Program-made: the position numbers and the translations under genes | Assembly: GCF_900496995.4 (NCBI RefSeq) | Contig: NC_044019.1 | Span: forward strand, 2,542,001 to 2,606,000 | DNA from: Aquila chrysaetos chrysaetos | Lineage: Eukaryota > Chordata > Aves > Accipitriformes > Accipitridae | DNA: 64,000 nt | Direction: 5' to 3' | In this document: positions 36,589-50,300 of the stretch, one piece after another | Layout: each line of letters opens with the position of its first letter | Position numbering within the stretch: the stretch's first letter is position 1 | Notes under the pieces: generated by a model | What the model saw: only the letters and a program-made list of their open reading frames with translations | What the model was told of the DNA's origin: nothing | Databases searched by the model: none

Positions 36589-38199
36589 GTGTCAAAGCTA
36601 AATCTGCTCTTGTGTCTTTTTCCATTACATGGCAACGCACAAATATCTGTGTGTATCTTGAGATCTTTCCCTATAGAAAATGTAGCACCCTTTCTCTCTT
36701 GCTGCAAGTCGAGAGGCACAGAGACGTATTGTTTGTACATTGTGTGTGCGTGTCATTCATGGAAACTTCAAAGCTGCTCTGGGTGACCCCGAGAGCGTTT
36801 CAACGTCAGTAACTTGCTGGCTTCCTCTGCTTTGCTCGCTTGAGAAGTGAGCGGTGACTCTTCTGGCATTCAGCAAGATGCTTTTTGTGCATGGGAAGCA
36901 CCGAGTCCCGTCCTGTCGGGTTGTGTCTCGGCAGGTCCTCTGTGTGTGTGTGCTTTTGGCACGTCTCCCCCGTCCTTCCAGGCTGCGATCCCTGTCGGGA
37001 ATCCTGCCGGAGCCACGCGCTCCTGTCGCGCAGAGCAAGCCAGCGAGGCTGGTCTTGGTGTTCCAAGGGGTTCTCAAGTTGCGCGTCTGACTTCGTTTTA
37101 ATATTAACTAGAGCTGTCTTAAGAGCTCCTTGTCAAAAAAGCAGGACTTGATCTAGGAGTTTATGGGGGGGAAAGAATTGTGTCAGCTGGAACTTGAAGT
37201 GTGCCTGGATAGTGCCATGCGGGCTGGTACCATCTCGGTCACCCGAGGACGAGGTTGATCGATGCTGCGTGTCCTGACCTCTTCATCATCTTCACTGCAG
37301 CACAGTGTGGTTATAGGGGAAAGTCTGAACCCAGTTATTGTCCCTTTATTTTCTCCTTATGAGTTCCTGATGACTACTGATACATACTGTAAATAAAGCC
37401 ATTTGCAAAGATACAAGTCTTAACGAATGCAGAGGCAATGTCCAGTGTAAATTTAGTAACAGCCAGACTTGCTTAACATCCTGCAGTCGCAGAATGCTAA
37501 ATGACAGGCATGGGGCTTTTTAAAAATTGTTTCAGTTAAAAGATTTGAATTTTAAATCTTACTTTGTGCTTTTGACATTCTGCATTAAACAGGCTGTTAA
37601 TTTCTCCTGTTGATTATACCCAAGGAGAAGAGGTATTTTAAAAATAGCGTAAAGCCACAAAACCTGACACCTTTCAAATAGGCACAGCAGCAACTGTTTC
37701 ATTACACTTTTTAGAAATAATACCGGGCTGACATTGACATCCTGGTTTCAACTTGAGGGGGGTTTACTGCCATATCCTGCACTGTTGTTGGCTGTAACAA
37801 GCAAGAGAAAAGAAGATTTTATAATAGGTGCGCACTGGAGCGTGAGCTGTGACCAGGCATCAGTTTTGTTTTGTAACTCCTTGTGAAAAGGCAGAGCTCT
37901 AATAGGGGAATAAGGAGACTATTTTGGCTTTCAATTTATTTTTGTTAATGTTCTTTTTCAATCTTTGTAAAAATAAATAAAATTTTAAAAAACAATTCCA
38001 GAGGCTTTGAGTATCTCTACATTGTTGCTGTGAGACCTGGACTGGCGTAACTTAATTTTGACAGTTTTCCAGAGTGATTAGCCAGGCTGGCTCCTTCCTG
38101 TATTCCTGAGACTTGGAGGGAATCTCTGGGAGCCTTTGACTCCTGCCTCCCGCCCCTCCCCATTGCTAACGCTTGTTTTTGTTTCTCCCAGCTACCAGA

Positions 38200-38304
38200 A
38201 TGTCCACAGATGGTGGCTTCGGCACAGCTAGCAATAGCGATGCGCAGCAAAGCCTCCAGTCCTTCTGGCCACGAGTCATGGAGGAGATACGCAATCTCAC
38301 AGTG
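38200..38304 (+). CDS. NFYC: NFYC coding exon 1 (residues 1-35)
   Basis: The ATG at 38200 begins [20 protein letters not shown], and the exon ends at RNLTV before the donor GTGAGT. The acceptor after TCTCCCAG puts the exon start at 38192; a second AG at 38197-38198 is possible. It encodes the N-terminal tail and the [13 protein letters not shown] segment preceding the histone fold. The start codon context (AGAATGT) is moderate. Confidence 0.97.
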
Positions 38305-41300
38305 GTGAGTGTCCTCATCGGTTGTGCGGTTTCTGAAGAACTGACAGTGAAAAGTGCCTGGTAATGTCTGGTAGCAAGATAAACCTCAGCTTGAACATCT
38401 CCTGCTGCTTATGGGATCCAGTAGCCTTGGCTATTTACACACTACAAGGTGGCCTTAAGAGCTGATAAATAATCATTTGGCCAGGCTTTGGACTGCTGGC
38501 TACAACTGCCAAAACTTGAGATATAAATTGAATGCAGCTGATTCATAGCATAATGAGATGTAATAGTCATACCTTCAGCTGTTTCTGGACTAAACAAGAA
38601 GACAAAGTTGATTCAGAGGTTCTTTTAACAGGCTAAATGATGACTGTGGCTGCTTTCTAGAGAATTGCAGGGAATTATCTTCTGTTTGGGGGGTAAAGGG
38701 AAATGATTTTAAAATAGCTACAGGTGTAAGTGTAGCTGCCATATGCTGTTTTAGCTGACAGAAGATTGAGGGATTTGAGAATATACCTCACATTATACTA
38801 CATGGGCTGTGTAACTACAGTTCAAATTCCATAATGTGAAATGCGTGACCAGCATGTGAGGGAACGCTTATCCACACCAAAGGACAGGTCACATCAGCAC
38901 ACTCTGGGAGATGTTACTGTTCAAAATACGACTTAGGCTTTTCCCCCCTTGATAAATTCAAACACCTGGCTATTGACAGACAGTTACAATTTTGTGAATG
39001 AATTTTTGGGTTTAGACTTTTGTATAGAACTATTATGCCCTCTTCCAGAACCATCTCCTTTGACAAGTCTGAAATTTTGAAAATCACTTGGATGCCAAGT
39101 GCATCATTATCACATGCTTTATTAATTTAAAGACATTTGATTAAAAAAAAAAAAATCCTGTATAGGCTGAGAATAAGAATTGGACTAAGTAGCTTCTATT
39201 TTTTTCCATCCCCAAAAGAGATGTGCCTGAGAACAAGGGCATATAACAAAAATGACTTTTCAAGAGAGATTGATAGATCACTGTGATACAGTGGTCCTGA
39301 AAGCACACTCCTGTGCTTTTAATGTAACTGAAAACAAAAGAACTCCAGTCGAAGACAGGCTGTTCAAAGTGAAAACCCCAATCCACTAGTCTGAAGATAA
39401 GGTTCTTTTTTCAGCCTGTGTGCAGATAGTTGATTAAAGAAACAGATGTAGAAATTTGTATGCATAACCAGAATTAATTACTTTCCTCTTTCAGCGCAGT
39501 GAATTCTTGTGTTCAAGAGCTGTAGTTTGTCTTCATCTCCACATGAAAGGGGTTTATTATGCAGCTTATCAAGTATGGGCAGCTTAATTTTTAACCGTTG
39601 TACGAATCTATTTATTGCATTGCAAGCTAGTAAGTCATTGAAAATTTAACTGAGGACAGTGAAGGGGAGTTGGAAAGGGAAAGGGATAACTGCAAAACAT
39701 TCCTATGCAGTTGTCCCCTGCGTAATCAAATCCTGAAATTTATTGAGTATCTTATTGAAAGTGCTCCCACGGATGTGGACGTAAATAAACTTAAAGCTCA
39801 TCTGCATGTACTGCCTAGCAGAGGTCAAAGCAGCTGTTTGGTGGAAAGCCTGCTTTGGTTGCCTGCTTTTCAGGGCTTTCTCTGCCTGGTTTTGTGCATT
39901 TGCCATGTGCTACTAGTAGCTAAAATTCAGGGATAAAAAAACAAGGGAGTTGCTTTAGAAGAACAAACCAGAGCTCCCTGTTCTCTGCCTGATACAACAG
40001 AAAGGACTATAGCCTAGTCTTGGAGAAATAGGGAACAGGACTAGGCTGAAACTAGCATTTCGGCTCCACAATGAGTTAGAAGAGGCCTGTGAAAACATTG
40101 AGACCTAATTTGGAAAAAAGAAAAGATGAAGAATTGGTGTCTCAAGTTTGTTCTGCTGGGTGGTAGCCAGTAGTGGTCATGCTTCCCTTCACCATGGTAC
40201 TTGCGTATTAATTTTGATTTATGTGACATTTGCCTGTCTGCCTTAAAGGAATAAAGGAGCTTTAATTTTTTCTAGTTTCTCCCACTGTCTCTATTCTGTA
40301 AAGATTTGAATAGCATTGTACCTATGCATGTCTACTTGCAGTCCTGCTGTTCATAGAAGTTAATACACTTAAGACCATTAAGAGTTTCACAAATTAGAAA
40401 TTTTGTCTTCATCTTTCTTTGAGGCTTGCTTAAAGCTCGCAAGGCTCTTTAAAAAGGAAAGAGCTTTAAAAAAAAAAAATAATAATAACAATAAAAAACC
40501 TTTGGGATATTTTTCCATGCCTTAGCAACCCCTTAACTTGTTTATGTGGCGGTTACTGGTTGAAAATGCCACCCTGAGTGCATTGTGTGGTCACGCACAG
40601 GTCCCACCCCTGGCTGCCCTCTTCTCTCATTGCCAAAAATCTTTCCAAAGTACCGCTTTCACCAGCAGAAAGCAAAAGCCCTTGGCACTCCTTGCAAGGA
40701 CACCTCCACCCCCCAAATTAGTTCGGATTTGCAGCATATTACTAGGAGCACCAGGAACACCCCATTCACATTTCTCTCCAGAATGAGGGCACAGAATGCT
40801 TTTTTAGTATATCCGCATATAAAAGAATATATATAAATATACATAATTTTTAATATATAAATTAAATAAAATGCCCCCTGCTGGAGTGCTGGTTGGACCA
40901 TGCACAACCTCCATATTTTGCTTCAATAGAAAACAGCATCTTCAGCATTTTTTTTCCCTCTTTTGTTTCACTAACATGTCTTGCAGTGCTTTCTTCCCTA
41001 GAGAAATGAGTTCCCTTTTATTTTCTATGACATTTTTGTTAAGAAGGGAAGACTTTTTTAGAAGCACTTTGAGGGTAGGGATTCTGCATTCCTAATGCAA
41101 TGGTACGTAGCCTCAGCCTTTCTCCCTTTTTTAAGAGGCTCCTGGTAGCAACACACTGTGGGTTTTTATTTTTTTTTATTATTTTCTTCTTTATTCCTCT
41201 TTATATCTTCAGAGAAGGAAGAGCACTGTTTGTAGTGAAGCTCAGCAGTTTCCCTAACCCTAAGAGCTCTCCACAGAGAGGATCTCTCCAAGGGACACGT

Positions 41301-44300
41301 TAGTGCCTCCTCTCATGCGGATATTAGCTTAGTGGTGCCTCTGCTGCTGCTCACGTTGGGTACACGCTAACAGCTGAGCAGAGCAGGATGAGTCAGTGCA
41401 ATGACAGCCCTTGCTCTCTGTCTCCTAAACCATCATTACACCATTTTGAGTCAGCGGTTCTCTTTGCTGGAAAATAGTGAGAAATCCATCTCAAAACAGG
41501 AATAGAAGAGATTTTTTGAACAAGATTCTTGAACGGTTTTTAACACCAAAATTGGTATTGGGTAACGGGGTAGTACAAATAAAGCAAAGAGGATTTCATC
41601 CTGTGGCCCCACATAGCTCTTGTTTGCCTTCATTTTCTCTTGTGACTTTTTGTAAATTCCAAAGGTTTCTGAGTCCCGAGACACCTAATTGAATTAGTTG
41701 CTTCAAATATAAATAGATGCAGAAATGTGTAACATTAGAAACATTCTGTTTTGCAGAATGACTTCAACTTCGAGGTGAAATAGTAGGTACAAGTGTCTGG
41801 CAGAAGATTTAAGTAGAATTGTATTGGTATAAAATACAGAAAAGCAGATAATTCTCAGGCCTGAGGAGAAGCTGCCATACCTCAAAGAAAATAAGTTATT
41901 TTTATAAATCTAAATTTTAGCCAGTTTAATTCCAGACAATACAGGCTTGTTTTAACATTTATCTTACCTTTATTTTCAGTTAAGTATCAGTAAAGAGTCT
42001 CTCAAATGTGAATCTCTCTGCAGAAAGACTTCAGAGTTCAAGAACTCCCTCTGGCTCGTATTAAGAAGATAATGAAACTAGATGAAGATGTGAAGGTACA
42101 CTCGTGGGTTTTTCTCTTAAGTATTTATGATCCTTTTGGTGGATATTGTAGCTATAATTCTTTGTAATTCATTGCTTATTATCATTATTTAATATTATTA
42201 TTTTTAAAGCACATTTTAACAGTTGCCTTGAATGCAATATTAGCTGGCCTTCTATAATTAAACTGAGCTGGGAAAGCAAAATCATTTGGGATCTTTGCTG
42301 AAGACTTTTGCAGTTTTCCTTTCTTCTGGTAAATACTAGTCTACTGTATAATTCTGGGTATTTCCTGTTGTTTCTAGTGCTTAACTGTCTTCTCTCATGT
42401 TTCCTCCTTGCTTCTCTCGACTATTCCTTTCACAAAGCTATAGACTGTTTAGTATGAAGAGTGACATCACTTAAGTGTGTGCTGCGCTGTTTCAAGTTTT
42501 ATGGAAAAAATAAGTAATAATTTAGGTAAATAACATGGGTTTGATACTGGTATTTGAGCTGAACCCGTGATGTGTGACTGATGACGGTAACACACGAATT
42601 GACTGATGAAAATTTACTGACATAAAAGGAAGGAGAAAGGAATCACCTGCAGGGTTTGACTCCTGCGCTGCTCCAGTCCTCCCTGTTTTTTAAGTTGGAA
42701 AACTGTCAGACACTTAACTCCTAAGAGAAAAAAGAATGGTTTGCACTTTCTTCTTTTTTTTTCTCAATGTGACACCATCCTTCTGTTAGGACAACCTTTA
42801 ACATTTAAATGACATCCTGAAAAAGGTGTGTGTTGTCTTGCTATACAAGGGGGCTATTCATTCAGCCTGGAAAGGGAATGAACCTAGGCCTCTGAGGTCC
42901 CAGTTCAGTGTCTGAACCGAATGAGTGCCAGATTTTTGATGATGAAGGCGAAGATGAGTTTTTAGGGCAGGGTGGTAGGGGAAGTCTCTGGCCTGCCTGG
43001 AAAGTTATTTAACAAGAAGGCTGTACTGGGGAGTAAGCATTAATGCCAAGCCAGCTAATAATGAAACTGCTTAATTTGAGTAAAACTTGAGTTAGATACT
43101 TTTTAAGGGAAAGGAATTTGGTGGGACAGAGTCTTTACTCAGGCCTCCAAGCCTCCTTTTCAATTTCAGCATTCATTTCAAATTATATAAATGTTATAAC
43201 TATAAAGTAAGGGCCAGGTTTTAAAATGAGCCCTCAACCTGTCCTCTTCAGTTTCCAAATCGTTTATGCACATGCCAAGGTACTGCTAGGAGAAGCTGCT
43301 GGTTGACACCCTCTCGGTGAATGTGCCCTGATGCCATTTACTGGCCTACTGTAATCCAGCGCAATATGGAGTTGACATCCAACTAGTCATAGAGGAAACA
43401 GACTTTCAAGACAAATCTGAGATGCCAAAAACTCTTAACACTGCGTTTAACTTCAGGCTGGTAGCTCTCTGGACTCTGATCAGAGCCAGAGACATTCTGA
43501 TGTGGAAATTCCCCAAACTTCACTGTTAAACAGTGCAACCATTCGACTAATGTGATAAATACATAATACAGATACTCTGACTACCACTTTACAGCATTAG
43601 AGTACTAATGGTAAACTTTTAAAAAAAATTTGTAAATTTAATTGCAGATGATTAGTGCAGAAGCTCCCGTGTTGTTCGCCAAGGCAGCTCAGATATTCAT
43701 AACGGAATTGACTTTGCGAGCATGGATACACACAGAAGATAACAAGCGGAGGACTCTGCAGGTGAGAGAGCTGCTGCTGCCTAGCCTTCAACTGCTTCAT
43801 AAACCTGTTTCCAACTCTTTGTTTCCATAACATGAGGCATGTTTTGTAGACAGTAAATTTAGTACCTGTGTTTATCACTACAAACCTGTGCACAAAGCAC
43901 AGTGCCTAGTGTAACTGTGCAACTGAAATGCTTTTTTCTTAATTTGCTTTCAAAAAAAAAAAAACCCCAACAACAACAAGAACCAACAAAAACACCAAAG
44001 CTGCAGCTGTCAGCTAATTGTGACCTGCTCTAACAACTCAGGATAGCTGTAGCTGTTGAGCTCCCAGCTGATTTGTTTTTCAGTAGTCGTTCTAAGGTAA
44101 GCTTGTAAATGTTAGTTTGTATTGATAAACATGTAGAGATGAAAACAAAAGTACCCTACTCCCTCCTCCAGAACAGATCACTGATTCTTCTGGATTGAAA
44201 GGCCCTCAATAATAATCATTTTTCAGTGGTTCAAGAGTAAACTGTAACCCTTTAGGGTCTTTTTAGGGCAGGGGGAAGCGGGGAAAGGCATTCACTTTTA

Positions 44301-47300
44301 GTCTTACACGTTGACCAGAACTACTTGAAACTATAATAACCATCAGTTCGGGCCCTCAGATCAGAGGTTGAGAGATTGTGATATTTAGGGCCCTGTCAGC
44401 TCTCCTGTACCCTGGCACAAAGCTTGCTGTAGTGGCAGGGAGGCATGTCTGATTTCGGTCCAAAGCTGTCCTATTGAGTAGGCATTCAGCCACTCAATCT
44501 CCTCTAAATTGGGCTAATGCTACTTGCTTAACCCAGGTTTTAATGCAGTTACTGTTGCAAGGATGTATTTGATATACATTCCACGAACCAGATGTTTCAT
44601 AAGTACAAGTGCTGACTCAGGCGTGTCCTGTTAACAGTTTTCAAGCTTGGATGGATCCGTTTATTTCAGATTCGTACTTAAATCCTGATCCTAATGTATA
44701 AGACCTTGAATTGACTCAGGTTTTAATTCTGACTGCCTTGCCTTCCACAGCAGCTGCTCTCCTGGAACAGCTGCTCTCCGCATGGACAGTGCAGCTGGAG
44801 AAATGCAGTCTCTGCTTAGCAAGTATTTGGGAAGAAAATTTCAAGTGGAGAGGTCTGAGTTATGGAAGTCTATTCCTGAGGAAATTGGACTGAACCCAAT
44901 CCTCAGCGTGGAGAATGAAATATGAGATACATCTGTTCAGTAAAAGTTTTCTTCCTGGTGAAGATACTTCTGTAATATATGCTGCCTGCAGAACAAAAGA
45001 AATGTCTCTTATGCTTTCTAGTGATCATTGTTTGGCAATTAAATGCCAAGACAGTATAAGGTTTAGAAATGTCAACTAGCTTGAAATGAGAGGATTGATA
45101 GTCTTTAAAATTTTACCTACTCATTAGGCAGCATAGGTATCTTTGTCTCAAATTTGTTCATATATATGCTTTACAAATTTATCTTCAGCTAATGAGAATG
45201 AGACTTTTAATAGCTTCTTGAATTAGCCTTGCTTTTTAAGATGGCTTGCAAGAATTTTAAAATGACAGAGTACTTTTTTTTTTTTTTTTTTTTTAAAGAA
45301 ATGCAGCTTTTTTATCTTGGGGGTTGTTTCAGATCTTAAGCAAATACATTTACGTGACGACTTACTGCTGGGTAACTCTTTTTTTCAAGTCTTTAATGCT
45401 TTGACCTAATGCTATTCTTTGGATTTCTTTTTCAGGCAAGGTATAAAAGTAAAGTTATAAGCCATTTTGAGAAGATACTTACCTTGCCAGTTTTCGCAGA
45501 AGCTCGTTGGCTCTTGCACATCCTTTTTCTGATACATGTTTGGCCAGTTTGCTGAGAATATGTTTTAATCTTCATGCTTTCTTTTAACCATTTTGCCCTT
45601 CCACATGCTGAAGCTTGTTCTCTCAGCATCTCTTGGGATTCCCCTGCCCTGAATAAGATCCTGTGATACTTTATTTTTTTATTTTTTTTTTTTTTTTAAT
45701 TTTTTTTTTTTATCCCATCCCCACCTCACAGATTCTGCATATATTACTACTAATACATGGAGCAGTCATCCTGGTCTTTCTGCAAAGCTTCTTTTCAGAT
45801 ATCTTTGGGATTTTAAAATTATTTTTTAGAAGAATTCCCCTTTTTTTAATGTGCTAAAAGGCTTATGGTGGTTGTCATGAGTCCTCTGTAGTGAATTACA
45901 GCAGTACCATTGTGGAGAACCTGATTAGGCCTGGTGGGTGAGTAGATAACTGTAAAAGCCTGAGTTTGATAAGCACCTTCTTATTGTACATCTTGGAGTC
46001 TTCACTCAGCATGAGACAATATTGTTGGTGCTGAAACAGAAGTTCTCGCCACCTGGCTTGACCACTTGGGATCTGGAGAAGACATTCTCACTTGACTCAG
46101 TTAAAAAGCTCTACCTTTATTTATCCAGTGACAAAACAGACTTCTAAAGCTGAAGAATGGCTTTCTCTTTTTGTTGTTACAGAGGAATGACATTGCCATG
46201 GCAATTACAAAGTTTGATCAATTTGACTTTCTTATCGATATTGTTCCAAGAGATGAACTGAAGCCTCCAAAGCGGCAGGTGAGACATAAAAGTGATTCCC
46301 TTATTGTCTGTCCTTTCCTTGGTGTGATTTCAGTCTCTAATTAAAAGACAGTTGATAAAGCAGTACAGAATCAGATTTACACATGAGGTTTGTGCCTCTC
46401 TTTTACATGTTTATTTACAGTACTTTTCAGGTCCTTTTTTTTTTTTTTTTTAATGGGAATAGAGCTTGAGTGGAGATTTACGGAAGTCTGACTTGGGGAT
46501 TTACTTAAGTGATAAAAACTACTAAATATATCTGCTACCAAATGTTGCCAATGTTAAATTTTTAACTTTAAAAAGCGTGCTGAGTTTGCATCCTTTGACT
46601 TGTAAAGGGAGAAACAGGCTTCTTTGCTTGGAAGTACCACCTCCTGCACCCTTTGGGGCAGTCATTGCTACTGTAAACATCCTTGACTGGAAGCTGTAAG
46701 GTGTTAGAAGGAGCTTTCAGTCGGATGTTTACAGCAGCAGGCTGCTGCAGTCATCTGAGCACAAGATCTTCGAAACTTAACAGGCTTGTGTTTTACAAAG
46801 CACTTGTTTCCCTCCATGTTTGAGATGGTGCTGAAAATGCAATGAGGTGAGGTTGAAGCTCAATCTTGCTGCTTCAAATCCACAAAGAAACAGATCCAGC
46901 TGCTGGTAGATAAATTTATCTCCTTCACTTAAAAGCTTGGTGTTTGCTGCTAAAAGTTCATCAGCTCAGTAATTGCTCATCTCTCTTTGTTACAAGTTCC
47001 TGGTGGATAAATGGCTGAGTCGTCAGTACAGCTCTTCTAGGGAACAGCTCTGTTCAGAGAGTGCTGCACCATGTTCAGCAACTCCTAGAATCGTTGCCCA
47101 GAACTCAGCTGGAGCAATTTCTTCTGAATAGTAAATTCAAAAAAATGTTATAATAATTTACAACAATTCCTTCAACTGGTTTTCTGATACTTTGGAAGGT
47201 CTGCAGTGTGTTAGCCTTTGAAAAAATCCGAGGTGGTCCTTAAAACAGCTTCTTTAGTGAGTGCTACTGGAGAGGCTGGCATACTGTAAAACATCTTTCT

Positions 47301-50300
47301 GGCAAGTGTTTTACTTGGAAGGTTTTCTTTGACAAGTTTTTTTGTATTCCAATATAAACCCTGGAGAACATGCAAAAAGATACCTGCTCTGAGTGTAGAG
47401 ACCAGCGGTTCCATTGTGGACCTGGATGTTGGAGGTTGCTATTTTACTTTTGGTCTTGAAGTCCTCATGGTGCTACTGAAGTGATGGCCAAAGGGAGGAA
47501 ATACACGCTTCATCCTTTGTGATGATGTCGTGAGTTGAGTTTAACCTCACGCTCTGATTTCCAGAAGCAGCGTGACTTTCTAGTAAATGAGGAAAATACC
47601 TTTCTGTGTCACAATATATGCAGGAGAGTCCATCCTGCTGCTGCAGTCAGCTATGGTTAAAATTAGCAGCATCCCAAGGCTTCGTTACAGGTGTGCTGGG
47701 AACTGTATTCTGTACACATGGTGAGCTTCACATGTGGGAGTGTGGCACAGCTCCTTCCATTTCTTCACTGAATTCCCTGCTTTATCCCTGCAGCAGTGCA
47801 GCAGAGATGATTTATCCAAAGATCATTAGCTCAGTATTAAATGAAAAGACAAAGCAGCAGCCTGCACAGCTGCTCTCTATGCTTTGCTTAACTAGGGGGG
47901 AAGAAAACCCACGTTTCAGTTTGTTCAGCTTGATAAGCTGAAATGAGTTGGCTGCAGCCTGAAGTAACACAAGTTAATTCTGGCATTGCAAATTCAGTTC
48001 TTTTTCTTTTAGGTGCCTCATTCAGTTATTCTACTTTGTAGTGCTATTTTTAGAAATACTCCATGTTTGGGAGGGAGAACATTGCCCATATCTCTTCCTT
48101 GCTGGAGCCTTTTGATTCACATCAGAATGTTCTGATTACAGAACATTCAAGTTCTATAATCAAATGAATGCCTGAAGGATTTTAATAGTGTGTTACATGC
48201 ATATAGGTTGCTAGGTTAATGCGTCTTGATGATAGATCACACCAGAGCTGTGTCTTTTGGATTGCACAGCATCAGCAGTGAAACCCTGTCTGTTTTTTGG
48301 TTTGAAATAGGCTTTAGAGATCTGTCTCTCGCCACTACATCCCCTGCCTGTGAACACTGCTGAATCACTAGAAATACTTCTTATGGCAAGATAAGTTTAA
48401 TGGAGAAATAGTTGCCCGATAAGAACGTAGGTTAGGACTTTGCAGTGGAAAATACTCCTTTGATTCAACAGTGTTGAAAAGTGGCTGCCTGTAGGCTGAC
48501 AGCCTGCACTTTTTGGCTGGGGGTACAATCTGTATTTTATCTCTACCACGGAAAAGACTGTTTGACAAGTTAGTGTTGGTTACGTGGAAGAGCTGGGAAG
48601 GAAACCATGACTGTTATGTTGCTCTGGTAACTAAAGCTATGGCTTGAAAATAAAAGATGGCAAATGATGTGATATAACCTAGTTCAAGCAGATTTGGATT
48701 TAAAGCCGTTTTTGCCTGTAGCAAATGCAACTTAACCTGGAATAGATATTTACAGAAGTATTCGGTTGCCTTAATTGTTTCAGGATTAAGCTAGGAATTG
48801 AGGATTGGAACGCTCTAGAAATAACATAGCTAAGGACTAGGCTTCACAGAACAGCCGCAGCTCTTCTATGCATGCAGTTTTATGGTTAACGTGAGACATG
48901 CCCTGTTGAATATATATTTTAAACTTACATTAATCCCTCCCCCAAAGGATTTGATGAAGCGAGTAGCAATAATCAGTGAACTACCATATGTAGGAAGTAT
49001 TGTAAGTGTTTGATTGCAGTGGTTTGCAGTACCATGCGATAGTGCTATTGTTTACTCTAAGAGCCAGGCTTAGAAGTTGCTTCTTGATTACAGCCAACTG
49101 TGAACAACTTAATCTTTGGGGGCTAACTTTCTGGTAGGCTACTGAGAAACCTCCCAATAGTAAGTCTTTTCTTTAGTTGCTGTCCCTCTGAGAGACTAGC
49201 ATCTAAGCAAACGGGCCCTTTTACTCAAGCCTGATGCCCATCTAGACAGCATACATTGATCTTGTTTAATGTGAATTTTTCTTTTCCTGTCCAGCTGGAT
49301 ATACTGAAGGTAATCCATGAGCAAGCTTCATTTAATGCAGGGGAGTCAAGCAGACTTGTGTAAGTGGGAATCCACCATGTTGTAGCACGTGTAAACATCC
49401 TACACTCTCAGCTGTGAACTCGAGGTGGCTGGGAGAGGATTGTTTACGCCTTCTGCCATGGAGTGAACGTCTGGTGAGCTGCATCTTCCGTAAGGTGCAA
49501 GATCCGACTGCTTCTCTGGGGAGCTTAAGAATTTTGATTCTTGAGTGTTAACAGCTTGCCACTTAACATAATCTCTGAAAATCTACTTCTTTGCCTAAAA
49601 TATCGTTAATCATAAGGGGCTTTTCTCTCCTAAAGACATGCTTAGATAAAACAAAACAGCAGTATTATAGGCTGTGCTTCTGACGGTGAGCTAGAGCAGA
49701 GCCTTTTTCTTCACACTGTTGAGAGATTCCTGCTACCAGCAGAATCAGGATGTTAAGACACAGTACAAGATGAAATTGTTATCATTCTGGAAAAGCTGGA
49801 TTTAAATAAATAAATAAAGGCACAACAGTATACTTCAAGTCCATGACTTTTATTCCCAGGGGTTTAACATCGGAGCTAGATTAAGATTTGTGTTGGGCAC
49901 ATAGGCCAAGAGGAAGGTTTTGTTGACAGATGAGGCTTTGTAAGTCTTCCTGGTGCATTTGCAATTCATCCTGTGTTGCAAATGCAGGCGATGATGGAAT
50001 TTACTAATGAGGAGTTGCGTGGATTTCAACTATGGTAATTTTACTCATTTGCTTCTCATAATGAAACTGGTGACTACGTTATTATACATAGGGTATTGGA
50101 AATGGTTTTGATTTCCATATAGCTGAATAAATGAGGAAACCTGGTTTGATTTATCATTTCAGATTTACTTAGTTAAACTGTTACAAATGCGGTATTAAAG
50201 ATACTTTCCCATAGAGCATGCTTACGGGGGGGGATGTTTCAGCTCGGGGCAGGTTGTTGGATGTTGATCTGTTCCCTCCCTGTTTACCTGTCTTTTACCT

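Larger units (their letters stand above)
23874..38191 (+). other. NFYC: NFYC first intron
   Basis: About 14.3 kb between the CpG-island exon and the exon with the start codon. It begins GC-rich (to about 24,400) and then becomes AT-rich. It contains poly-T/poly-A tracts (T23 at 29087-29109; an A/T mixture at 26680-26730; A13 near 32808), a degraded CR1 tail (30045-30225) and a short LTR-like terminus (36544-36588). No coding exon was recognised. Confidence 0.7.
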
